64,000 bases of DNA from Nipponacmea schrenckii (Eukaryota; Mollusca; Gastropoda; Lottiidae), in assembly GCA_030562195.1 (NCBI GenBank), contig JAUJPP010000007.1, positions 4,154,001 to 4,218,000 of the forward strand. Reading direction: 5' to 3'. The position numbers and the translations under genes are program-made. Shown piece by piece: positions 24,501 to 37,181 of this stretch. The notes under the pieces are model-generated. The model searched no databases, was not told the origin of the DNA, and saw only the letters and a program-made list of their open reading frames with translations. How positions within the stretch are numbered: position 1 is the first letter of the stretch; each line of letters begins with the position of its first letter.

Positions 24501-27500
24501 ATGATGACACCTTGGTACCTGACTATTATGATACCACTACATGTTTCCGTCATTATAAGCTTTCCTTTACCTTTTAGATATTCACTTGGGATGCAGTTTA
24601 TTACAAAAACCTCTCTTAACCTCCAGCATTCGATGTTTGTATTTACCACAGTAGATTCGTAATAGTGAAGAACTTAACTAGAAAATGAGCTATATTTATT
24701 CACCCTACTCCTGTTCCTTCATGCTACTATCTCGGCAACCAATATTTTCAAATTTTGCACACGTATCTGAATACCCTTGCTGCCCATGTGGACATCATTT
24801 TGAACTCCGAACATCATCTTCTGTACTGTAGAGATAATCATCATAATCATTGTGAGGCTTTGTGTGTTGTTTTTATCACAAATTGTTGATATTCTTTGTC
24901 TAACTATGAGAAAAAAGATGTTGTTTACAGAATTAAATGCGTTCTTCTGAAAATATAAAATTCAATTTTTGTAACTGCTTGTGTGGGAAGTAACTATGGT
25001 AATAGGTTTTTAATAGAAAAACATGTAAACTAATTGTTTTTAAAAGACGTGAGATACATTGTACATGTGTATCAAGAAAGTACAACCCACCTCGTCATAT
25101 AAAAGTTAAGCTTATTCACCTTATTTAACTCTTTTTTCTTGATTTGTCTATACTAATGTCTATTTGCATTTCCATTGTTTGATAACAATGATAAATCAGT
25201 AATATATAGAACCGTGTTTCGTGTCCAACACAAGGCAAATGACCGTATTTATTAGTATGTATATAGATAATATGCATACTTAACAATCACAGCGTCCGGT
25301 TATGTACCGAATTAACATATTGGATGATCAAAAAGAAGATCAACGACATTTGAACGACATTTGAGACTTGACGTACATACCTATGGTAGTACCCTACCGA
25401 GGGAAATAAATCCTGTCATAAATAGCCCAATTACGAGTTAATTAAGGACTTGTGGAACCATCTGGTATTTTCCCAGTCATTAGAACACCTCTACTTTCCA
25501 TTGATATAAGTATTACCGGTCCAATTATGTTATATATATGAAAATAAGGGAAACCAACTTTAATATCTAATAAAGTGTGGTAAACCACCTTAATATAATA
25601 TAACATAAAATTGCTTCTCATTTCATTTTAGATGAGATAAACGACATTATATATCATTATAATATATACTTCATGTATATGTTCATATGTTATTATTTCA
25701 GATGTTGTAAACGACGTTATATATTACCATTTCGATATGAAGCGCTACATAAATTAACTGTAAACGACAGTATAAACATAATTATATAAAGCTATACATA
25801 CCATTTCAAATGTGGTAAACGACCTTATGAACCATTGTAATATAGAACTTCATCTGTTAATTCAAATGTGGTCAATGACCTTAAAGTACACCATTATTAT
25901 TTGGAATCCCTTGTTGTCTTTCAGATGTGGTTTAAATGTCATTTCAGATGTTGTAAAGGGCCCTATACCATAATAATACATGTACAGAGCTTTGTGTGTT
26001 ATTTTAGATGTGGTATACGACCTCATATATGGCGCTGTATGTGGTTCAAAATAGGATTCAGCAGTGAAATTCCAGGGTTACAATGCGCGTTCTGCGTTCT
26101 ACAAAGTTTAATATAATAATAATATAATTCATTTGTAGAGCGCCTTCAATTCAGTAAAATATACTGCTCCGTGGCGCTTTTGTCATATTTTGTTAAATAT
26201 ATTATATAAATAAAACATCTAAAACGAAAAATAATAAAATGGTTCCAGTAAAAACATATACTGACATTTTGCCATGTTTTATTCCATAAAATGCACGGTA
26301 TGAAGTTTCAAAAAGATGCTATACTTAAATACACTATGAAAAGTATGTGGTGGAAGTTGATTCCATAGTAGGGGTGCAGCGTATGAGAAAGATTTCTTGC
26401 CATAAGATGCTTTTGTTATAGACTGAACAAGCAAATTTTTATTCTGAGATCTATAGTCGACATTCTATTTTAGAAAGACTCAAATAGAAAAAAGTAAATA
26501 AGATATACCTTAAAAAAATTTAAATTTTATAAGATTATAATTCTACCTTAGAAAGGACCAGGTGATTTTAAGAATTTATACAATATGATTTGGATCCTAT
26601 TTTGAACCACATACACACATATACCTTATCTTATTTCAGATGTGGTAAACGACTTTCTTAACCATTATAATATAGAGCTTCATATGTTTTTTTTTACCAT
26701 CAACTATCTTTTATAAAATTATAATTTAAATTCGTGTGTTATTTAAGGTATTGTTAAAGCTACATTTCGTAGCGGTAAACGAGGTTATAAACATAATTAT
26801 ATTTTAAAGCTACGCTATTTCAAATGTCGTAAACTCATAATCTATTGTAATACAGAGCTTCATGTATTTTTATACCATTATGGTGATTATTTTAAATATG
26901 ATAAACAATATACAACTATACATATATTTTTATACGCCCACATGAATATGTGGACGTATATCGTCGTCGCCCCTGTCCGTCAGTCTGTCGGTCCATCTGT
27001 CCGTTGGTCCGCCCCTCAACATTTGTTTTGTAGAAGCTACAATTTTCAATTGATTTGTACAAATCTTAGTGTGAGCATTAGAATTGATTGGTCAAGTTCG
27101 ATTTTAATGATTTTTAGATGAACGGTTTTTTAATTATTGCCCCTGCCTCAATATTTGTTGTAGACACAATAGAAGCTACAATTTTCAATGGATTGTAATG
27201 AAACTTGGTGTGAGCATTGGAATTGATAGGACGGCGGTCAAGTTCGATTTTGAAGATTTTTCGATGAACGTTTTTTGAGTTATTGCCCTTGACTTAGTTA
27301 CATCACATCAAAATTTATTGCTGATGCAATAGAAGCTACAATTTTCAATGGATTTGAATGAAACTGGGTATGAGCATTGGAATTGATACGGCCGTGGTCA
27401 AGTTCGAATTTAACGATTTTTCGATGAATGTTTTTTGAGTTATTGCCCTTGACTTAGGAAAAATTTAGTAAAAATTCTATTGTTGGTGCAATAAAAGCTA

Positions 27501-29385
27501 TAATTTTCAATGGATTTTGATGAAACTTGGTTTGAGCATTAGAATTGATAAGACGGAGGTCATTTCAAATTTGACAATTTTTTTGATGAACAGTTTTTGA
27601 GTTATTACCCTTGACTTAGTAAAATCTTGTCAAAATTTTATTGTTGGTGCAATAGAAGCTACAATTTTCAATAGATTTTGATGCAACTTGGTGTGCGCAT
27701 TGGAACTGATAAGATCTTAGTCAAGTTTGAATTTGAAAATTTTTCAATGAACAATTTTGAGTTATTGCCCTTGACTTAGTAAATTGTAAAATCACGTTAA
27801 AATTCTATTGTGGTGCAATAAGAAGCGTCGATTTTCGAAGGATTTTGATTTAACTTCGTGTAAGGATTAGAATAGATAAGACAGTAGTCAACTTTGAATT
27901 TGACGACTTTTTTTTAACGAATCGTTTTTTAATTATTGCCCTAATTATTGACTAATTAAACTTGCGTCAAAAATGTTTGTGGGTGAAAAAGAAGCTGCAA
28001 TTTTTTAATATATTTGATGAAACTTGGTATGAGTATTGAAATAGATAAGATGGTGGTCAAGTTTGAATTTGAGGATTTTCTATGGACAGTTTTTGAGTTT
28101 TTGCCCTTGACATCAATAGTATCAGTAGTGAATGATTTTCGAATTATTGCTCAATTTATTATTCAAATTCGATGCTGCCAGTGGGCGTATGTTACCTTGC
28201 TTGGCAAGCTATCTTTGTAATCGCAAAGACTCTTTTTACTGTTTAGTTTCCTATCAAAATATATTTCTACACAAAACAGATATTCCAAATCTTGTTCTCG
28301 ATATGGTAAACGAATTTTAGAAAAAATAGTTGAGAGTAATAATGTACCGCTAAAAGCTATATCTCTAAGGAATTTGTTCTTCAACAAAATATGTTATTTC
28401 TAAATACAGATGAGACTATCGACTCCATTTATGATTTCCGATTAGGTGAAGAAAATAACCCCATTGATCATTTCTAATTTTAGATATAGAAAGACAACGA
28501 TATCATATACCATCCATACTTCTCATTTTACAGGAGCTAAAGATATTTCATGTTCCACTTTAATAATGAACCCATTTTTTTTTATTTCAGAATTGTTTAC
28601 AAGACAGTTTACAAGCATTTCACGAAGTTTCTCACAATCATTATTTAGAGAAGACCGATATGATACTATTTTTGAACAAGAAAGATTTATTTGTACAGAA
28701 AGTAAAGAAATTAAGTATTAAAACATGTTTTCCTAAATATAAAGGTAAGGTATAAAATTAGATATCAAGTGTATTTACTCCTCCTCATTTATAATGCCAA
28801 ACCATATATATGATGTAGAAATTTATGTTTATGATAATTTGTTCTCGATCTTTAAATAGGCACTGCTTTAATTTAAATGTACAGGCTTCTTTGTCAATCT
28901 GACGCTAGAAATCTATGCTATCAACTATAGTAAGTTTTCCATATAGGCTTGTCTATGCTAGATATGTATAATACCATGGTATAATATATAGCTTTAGCAT
29001 GAATTATACCAAAAGTGTCGAGGCTGAAAACGGAATATTATCTCCTCGACCCCACCAAACCTCATACACATTGAAAATTATAATAGAACTGTATTTCCTC
29101 AATTTTAGTTTTAATTTCATCAAAAATTTCATTATTTCATAGAACTTTCCAACTCAATATTTCGAGACTGCTATTCATAGAAGTTGTTATTGTGTTTCAG
29201 GGGAAAATACTCCAGAAGCCTGTTTGAAATATATTAAAGATCAGTTCATTCAACATAAACCGGGACATAAACAAGTGTATATACATGTATCTTGTGCTGT
29301 AGATGTTAAAATGATGAAAGATATATTGAGTAGTGTTATTGACATTGTTGTTGAAATCAATCTGAAAAAAGCGGGAAATTTGTAG
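21595..29385 (+). CDS. Divergent heterotrimeric G-protein alpha subunit
   Basis: A GTPase transducing receptor signals. Seven exons: 21595-21700, 21918-22102, 22758-23032, 23356-23484, 23757-23886, 28591-28744, 29201-29385; all introns are GT-AG, 387 residues in total (family usual about 350-395). In order: [14 protein letters not shown]-loop (36-44), helical domain, switch I R213-Q-P-T-L-G, switch II DVAGQK (235-240), WIHFFE, G4 NKKD (304-307) and G5 SCA (357-359). Differences from the family: P-loop GAGESGKS is [14 protein letters not shown] is DVAGQK, and switch I TTG is TLG, though the switch I Arg and Thr and catalytic Gln are kept. The start MSKGG lacks the Gly2 myristoylation site and early Cys; the C terminus ends KKAGNL, with Ala where Gi/o has the toxin-modified Cys. 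STFIKQ is Gq/12-like, but I cannot assign a class. Confidence 0.92.
25610..26900 (+). repeat. Degenerate tandem repeat in the G-alpha intron
   Basis: Units share the phrase TTTCAGATGTGGTAAACGAC followed by roughly CTTA..ACCATTATAATATAGAGCTTCATATGT. Recognisable units start near 25,628, 25,698, 25,805, 25,862, 25,944, 26,003, 26,636, 26,765 and 26,818, with spacing of about 55-100 bp. Each unit begins like a splice acceptor (TTTCAG or TTTTAG), so the array is a run of potential cryptic 3' splice sites inside the intron. Confidence 0.6.
26037..26614. mobile_element. Element with ~20-bp inverted ends inside the tandem array
   Basis: TGTGGTTCAAAATAGGAT near the left edge is matched by its complement ATCCTATTTTGAACCACA at the right edge. 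It interrupts the tandem repeat. The interior contains TAGAGCGCCTTCAATTCAGT and CTCCGTGGCGCTTTT, a motif resembling common interspersed repeats of marine invertebrates (from memory), and no coding frame. Confidence 0.5.
26930..28200 (-). mobile_element. Pearl/HINE-like element, copy 4 (reverse orientation)
   Basis: It starts at the + strand left edge with the hairpin end TATACGCCCACATGAATATG and a GTCC/GTCG-rich run, and ends near 28,195 with GTGGGCGTATGTTACCTTGC and TTGGCAAGC, the counterpart of the left ends of copies 1-3. The core phrase TTATTGCCCTTGACTTAG or close variants recurs near 27,280, 27,440, 27,602, 27,762, 27,932 and 28,097, spacing about 160-170 bp. Its complement corresponds to the core phrase of copies 1 and 2, so this is an older, more diverged member of the same subfamily. 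Confidence 0.6.
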
Positions 29386-30418
29386 GAATACTTTTGTTTG
29401 TAGTCACCAACATTTTTACTATATAACTTTATATACATGTTAAATATGATATGATTTCTTAAGGGCTAGATGATAGATCTACACCGATCTAAGTGATAAT
29501 ATGGCATGCATGGGTTGGATTTTAAGATAGATAATTGGTTTTACTCATTGTTGGGATTATATATATGTTTATATATTAAGAAGGATGTTTGAAGGATGGG
29601 ATAACGATATTGAATTCTTTCTAGGGTATTGGATTACTCAATTATGTCTATCTTTTACTTTTGCAATATTCTGAGTGTATATGTGTTTATTTTGTTAATA
29701 TTCGTTGGTTTATTTAAGCAGGTGAACATATACCATTATGTAAACTATATTGTATTTTTATTATCTCATTATTACATAATGAACACTGAAATGTTACAGG
29801 AGACATATTCCAAATCTAAAATATACACAAATCATTTATTATGTTTACAATTAAATGCAAAATGAAAATGAAATTGTGAGTATGAATAATCTTTGAAGAA
29901 AATTTAATTAAATTTCATACCGTATCAGTTGCGAATACGCTTTTTTTCAATATTAAATCGCTTTGCCACAATATCATAATACATCCTACATTAGGCTACA
30001 TTTAAGTTACAGACAGCTAAAGATAAAATGCACATTGACTGGAATGTTGACATGAGATTATGATAAAACTAATTATCTTCACCGCCACTTATACGAATAA
30101 CTGCCTACAATATTTAACTTGCTATTATAAATAAATTTAGAAACTTTGTGAAAATATGCTGAATTGGTATGGTTCTTACTCATATATTCGTTGAAATAAT
30201 TAAAATTTACATTTTTTTCATTAATATATATTTTTTTTGCTTTTGGCCGTTCGTGGTTATGTCTTCAGTTATTCCCTGTTTGGCATAAATACCTTTACGG
30301 GAATATATTTTAGTTCACAGCACATATATACATAATATATATATATATTTATATGAAATATGAAAAAATCCAGGATAATCTTCCAGAGTGCTCTACGTGC
30401 ACATCCACGGAGCTTTAT
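29386..30418. other. 3' flank of the G-alpha gene; no further gene
   Basis: AT-rich sequence probably includes the 3' untranslated region. An open frame at 29,629-29,865 (78 codons, very hydrophobic) has no recognisable motif. An AATAAA lies near 30,131. An AT dinucleotide run is at about 30,335-30,360. Confidence 0.4.
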
Positions 30419-30459
30419 AGATGATTAGAAAACGAACAATTTCACATAAACATTAAGTT

Positions 30460-30509
30460 TTCTCAACAGTCTGTTTCGTAGTAGATTTGCTACCACTCGT
30501 CAGGAGAAC
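30460..30509 (-). ncRNA. Minimal hammerhead ribozyme (Penelope-element type)
   Basis: Read on the minus strand: stem I TTCTC (30,508-30,504), core CTGACGA, stem II GTGGTAG / CTACTAC closed by a five-base loop (seven pairs, one G-T), GAAA, stem III CAG / CTG with one base between, then GTT as the cleavage triplet and stem I partner GAGAA (30,464-30,460). All core positions fit the hammerhead consensus. Stem III is too short for one molecule; family knowledge says such minimal forms in Penelope-like elements act as dimers. The inverted copy at 30,966-31,008 (+) keeps the core but has lost stem III and stem I pairing. Confidence 0.65.
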
Positions 30510-30572
30510 AAGACGGTTTGGTTTGAAATATTGCTATGCATGCACGTGGGCACAGTAACTACAAAAGGTGAA

Positions 30573-30982
30573 TTAGACGTCATTTTGTAGGAGAAATGTG
30601 CGTGAATGGCGACACGTGCTGATTAGCTCCGAACGCTTGTTTAAGGTTGATTTTTCAGGGTGACAAATGATGAAATACTTTTCCAGGGTACAAAGGTACA
30701 TCATTTTGATATATTTGAGTATGATGATGAGCGTCCTAGAATTTTCCACTTTATCTTATAGTCTTCGTTGTTTTTTTTCAAAGTCCAAATGAATTTACTG
30801 AGTTCGGTGCTGTTTTTTAATCTCTCATCTCGAAAAGATTGGCGATGGTTAGCGTATCTCGATTTAAATTCAGTATCCGTTAGTCCGACGTAGGTTTCTT
30901 GTTTATTATTTGCACTGACTGTGGCCTGGTAAACAATGCTGCGGGCCCGACATTCACCATTTAGCCTGACGAGTGGTAGCAA
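30573..30982 (-). pseudogene. Frameshifted GIY-YIG endonuclease domain of a Penelope-like element
   Basis: The frame from 30,982 down to 30,701 encodes 93 residues including YVGLTDTEFKSRYANH (the YVG-type half of the GIY-YIG motif with a downstream Arg and His) and TELSKFIWTLKKNN, both typical of the endonuclease of these retroelements as I recall the family. It stops just after the NISK stretch. The next ~50 residues continue in another frame, with a CHPEK and [14 protein letters not shown] block, ending with a stop at 30,573-30,575. So a frameshift near 30,700 disables it, and its N-terminal reverse-transcriptase part is missing. Confidence 0.7.
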
Positions 30983-31050
30983 AACTACTACGAAACAGAC
31001 TTTTGAGAAAACTTAATGTTTATGTGAAATTGTTCGTTTTCTAATCATCT

Positions 31051-33139
31051 AATATATATATATATATATATATATGACAAAATAACTTGGGTGGGAAAAA
31101 TAATTCATAAGCATAATATCATTTATAGCTGAACAACATCCGGGAAATGACGACAATCTGACTTTCTGTTGAAGTGTATTGAAATGACAACCAGAATGCT
31201 GAAAAATAAACTGGTTAGCTGAAATTATATCTAATATTTAGGTGATTAAGTCTTTTTGCGTTTAAAATACTTTGTCATGTATGTGGTATGTAAATACAAG
31301 GCTTGTTTTCATTGATGTATATATGTAGTACGTTTGAATGCGTTTTTTATATGATTATATAATGAGTGTTTCAATAATAAAATATTTGGTTAAAATAGTG
31401 TCCAATAGACCTATGGCAATTGTAGGGCGATATAGCAGCCTAATGGTGTAATAGAAAGGTGCTTTAAGGTGATAATGTGTACTTGAATGGACCTAAAATT
31501 TTAGTTCTTAAGAATGGTCAATATGTGTGTAGTCCTATATTCATCAGTGAACTTACCTGGTGTCTTAAAGTTAAAGAATCCCTGTAAAATCTGGAAAACT
31601 CACAAAATTAATTATTGCAAAATCAATTTACTTAGCGTTTTTCAATGATCAATTGCATTATTATGTATAATTACTAAGTTTTTTGCATTTATCGAATTAT
31701 ATAAGGATTCTGTAATGTTATTTACGGCAGAATGTTGATTTACTGATAATATAGCCTGTTATTGGCCAAGATTAATAAATTTAATTTTATATTCATGTTC
31801 GAGTTCATATTTGATGTATTGAAGACTACTTTAACACTGAAAATATTTGTTATTCTAGAAATTTCTCTATGATATATAATTTATTTATAATAAGTATATC
31901 AAATTATAATATCATTTATTTATATGTGTATTTGAATAATGAATATCCGAAAAAAAATCAGTTGATCTTATAAGATCGCAGTGGCTCGTTGATGAATTTC
32001 ATCGCACGTTGGATGCGGCGAGCTGCTTTGAATTACATAGTGTATATCACATTCAATCTAACTTCATTGTCGATTGATTGGTTTTTATGCTATGACAGTT
32101 AATTTTCAAGCTGATTATGCTCACATCACAAGTGTATAAATATTGTTCTAGTTGAATTGCTATACTAAATATGCTTTCGGAATCACTATTTATTATGTGT
32201 GCTAAACTATTTATTATGTATATAATTAATATGGTTTGGTTATACATAACATATTATTGTAAATAAACATGTTTAATTACGTCATACTACGTTATTTTAA
32301 TTACTACCAAAAGCACAATGAACACTGCAAAGCATAGGCCTATAATAATAATAATAATTTTACATGGGTCAGAATAAGGTCCAACTAGTAAATTCTCCTG
32401 AGCTCAAAAAAGAAAAAAATATATTACAACGTACAATTTGTTTACAAATTACACAAATACATGCGTGGTTTATTAAATGTTGTTCCTTCGATCAAGTACA
32501 TGAACGCATGGTGCTACAAGTGGGTTATCCACCCTACTCTATAAATATTTTTAACCCATAGGCCTTGCTTTATTCTGTTATTTATCAATAAAAGAAGATG
32601 CAAGTTTGTATCCATTTGTTTATTATTAATGGTATATTGGAGAGTCCATAGGCCATTAGGTAAGCTTCTCAATTGAAATTGATCATAATCACGTGTCTCT
32701 AGTGATGACGACGTACAGCAAGATATATACAAACTTGTTCTCGAAGAATAAATAATACAAAAGCCCCCTTATTAAAATTAAACAGGTTTCCTTTTTCGTT
32801 TAGACTTTCTAAAAATCTTGAATAAACTCATAAATCATGGGACTGAAATTATTCTCAATAATAGAACTAAATGAATTAACTGTAGGCATTGGTCGAAATC
32901 TTGTATGCTTTTGTGTACCTTCGTTACTAACTTCCATGGAGGAACTGAAAAGGTTATGCATAAGTAAAACTTAATAGGGCTTTGCCACCCAACAGTGAAA
33001 AATTATCTCTCTAATGCACTGATCTATATAAATAACATAGATCAGTGCTCTAATGTCAGTATCGTCAGAGCATTATTATGTATATAGGCTCTCATATTGT
33101 TTTTCAGGGGTGCAAGGGAGGTAAATCTAATTTATCCTG
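31051..33139. other. Intergenic region without a recognisable gene
   Basis: 31,485-31,630 resembles the interior of the MITE at 63,427-63,900 (shared CATCAGTG.ACTTACCT and AATCCCT.TAAAAT.). A small perfect hairpin, GCACTGATCTAT / ATAGATCAGTGC, lies at 33,016-33,048 with flanking CTCTAATG direct repeats. Short frames at 32,053-32,732 are not supported. Confidence 0.4.
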
Positions 33140-33298
33140 TAGTTAATTTCGACCAATGAAAGTCTTCTGTTATTGATAATGTAGCAAACATGGCGGCTGT
33201 CATTGGATGTGTTTTGCAGTTAGTAGTTTATTTAGTTGGAAATTCCAATTCTTGAATAATTTCTTCTATTTTATGTAACTTTTATGATTGATTTTAAG
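33140..33298 (+). promoter_or_regulatory. Probable promoter and non-coding first exon of the PCGF1-like gene
   Basis: It contains GACCAATGAAAG (CCAAT box, near 33,150) and AACATGGCGGCTG (near 33,187), which matches the YY1-type motif common just downstream of animal start sites. TTTTAA|GTAAGTAT at about 33,299 is a strong donor, and TTTATTACAG|ATGTGG at 34,625/34,626 a matching acceptor just before the coding exon. I infer a 5' untranslated intron of about 1.3 kb. The spliced leader would contain a five-codon upstream frame starting at 34,626. Confidence 0.5.
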
Positions 33299-34643
33299 TA
33301 AGTATGATATTTTATGTTAGGTATATGAACCTTTAGGGATTTAGGTTCTTATAGATATTGAACAGACTTATAAAGTTATTGTTGTTTGAAATGTCAACAA
33401 AACAATTAAGACTTTGCTTGTCTCCAGTCAGATGACTATTCGCAGATAATGGATGTTGATCTCGTAATTTTATCAGCAATACTTGAACACATTAATGCGT
33501 AATACATATCACTCTCCTGAAAAATAATAGTAATGAATTCATAGTTGTGGGCATCCAGTTCTATTGGCATTGGTTACAGAAAAATAATTAGATCTACAGA
33601 TAGCCTAGTCAAGTGCCATAGTGGCTACTTCCACTGACTCAATAATGTTTAGGGTACTGAATTGAATTTCAGTATGAATTGAAATATCTAGTTCAAAAGT
33701 TGAAGTTGTTACTAAGCATGATGCATGTTGGTGCAGACCTAAAAATGCTTTGAAAAATCATTTAAGCAGTCATTGCTTTGACATTCTCCATAAAAAGTTA
33801 GACCAATCATTCAATTTAGGATCTAATTGTTATGTCCATAAAAAATGTATATATTCTATATATTTATAAAAACCAAGCTATTGCAAAGGGAAAGTTAGTA
33901 CTTAACAGACAATATATAGCCTAATCCAACATGATAATAAAATAAAACTTTTCGTTACGACCTACAATATTTCTCCTGAAAATGTCTCTACAATTTCAAA
34001 AGCTTGTATGAAAAAATCCAAGCTGAATTTCCAAACACCTATATTTCAGTACCAAACATTTGGTCACTGCTTTCAGTAGAAATATAATCTAAGTAGGCCT
34101 AATGTTCTTGTCCATTCCAGATTTGATCTCACTTAAGCAATTGTTTTTTTGAATAATTAAATTATAATTATTAGTATATTCTTAACAAATTGATGTATTC
34201 TAAATCCAAAGTTTATACTTGGCCAGTGTTTCTATTGGATGATATCTCTAATAGCACTCTTTACAGAAGGAATTTTTGGGAGGGAAGTGCCTACAATATT
34301 TCAAAATAATACAAATTCACTAAACTTTGTATTTTAATGGACCCAAAGACAAGTGAAATTTTATTTTGAAAATCTTAGAAATGAGAGAAAATATTCAATT
34401 TTTAGTTTAATGAATGAGGAGATGGCTAATATGTACTGGTAGTTTTTATTTTCACATATTTTATAGTTTCTAATAGGCTACCCTATCATTTCTGTTTTGG
34501 AAAGATTTCATTGTCTACAGATGGGCTTACAATTTTCATAACTAATTCATATTGTGTTTTTTGGATTAACCCAGATTTAAGATGTGTTCAGTAGTGTTTT
34601 AATAGATGTTTCCAATTTATTACAGATGTGGTTAAGTTTTTAG

Positions 34644-37181
<2,538 letters not shown>

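Larger units (their letters stand above)
23887..28590. other. G-alpha intron 5, 4.7 kb and repeat-filled
   Basis: This is the longest intron of the gene. 23,887-25,600 shows no feature. It then holds a degenerate tandem repeat (25,610-26,900), interrupted by an element with inverted ends (26,037-26,614), and a reverse-oriented pearl-like element (26,930-28,200). Donor ATG|GTAAGT and acceptor TTTATTTCAG|AATTGT are strong, and the phase is 0 on both sides. Confidence 0.8.
30419..31050 (-). mobile_element. Penelope-like retroelement remnant with inverted terminal copies
   Basis: Two ~85-bp copies in inverted orientation (30,419-30,503 and 30,966-31,050, only a few mismatches) flank a GIY-YIG endonuclease fragment read on the minus strand. 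Each copy holds a hammerhead-like core CTGACGA...GAAAC. Terminal repeats with hammerhead motifs and a C-terminal GIY-YIG domain are known features of Penelope-like elements. The reverse transcriptase part is absent, so this is a 5'-truncated, inactive copy. A TA dinucleotide run follows at 31,053-31,074. Confidence 0.7.

Noticed and set aside
30966..31008. Second functional hammerhead on the + strand
   Set aside because: The core is kept, but stem III is mismatched (CAG against CTT), stem I has no partner and the cleavage triplet is changed.
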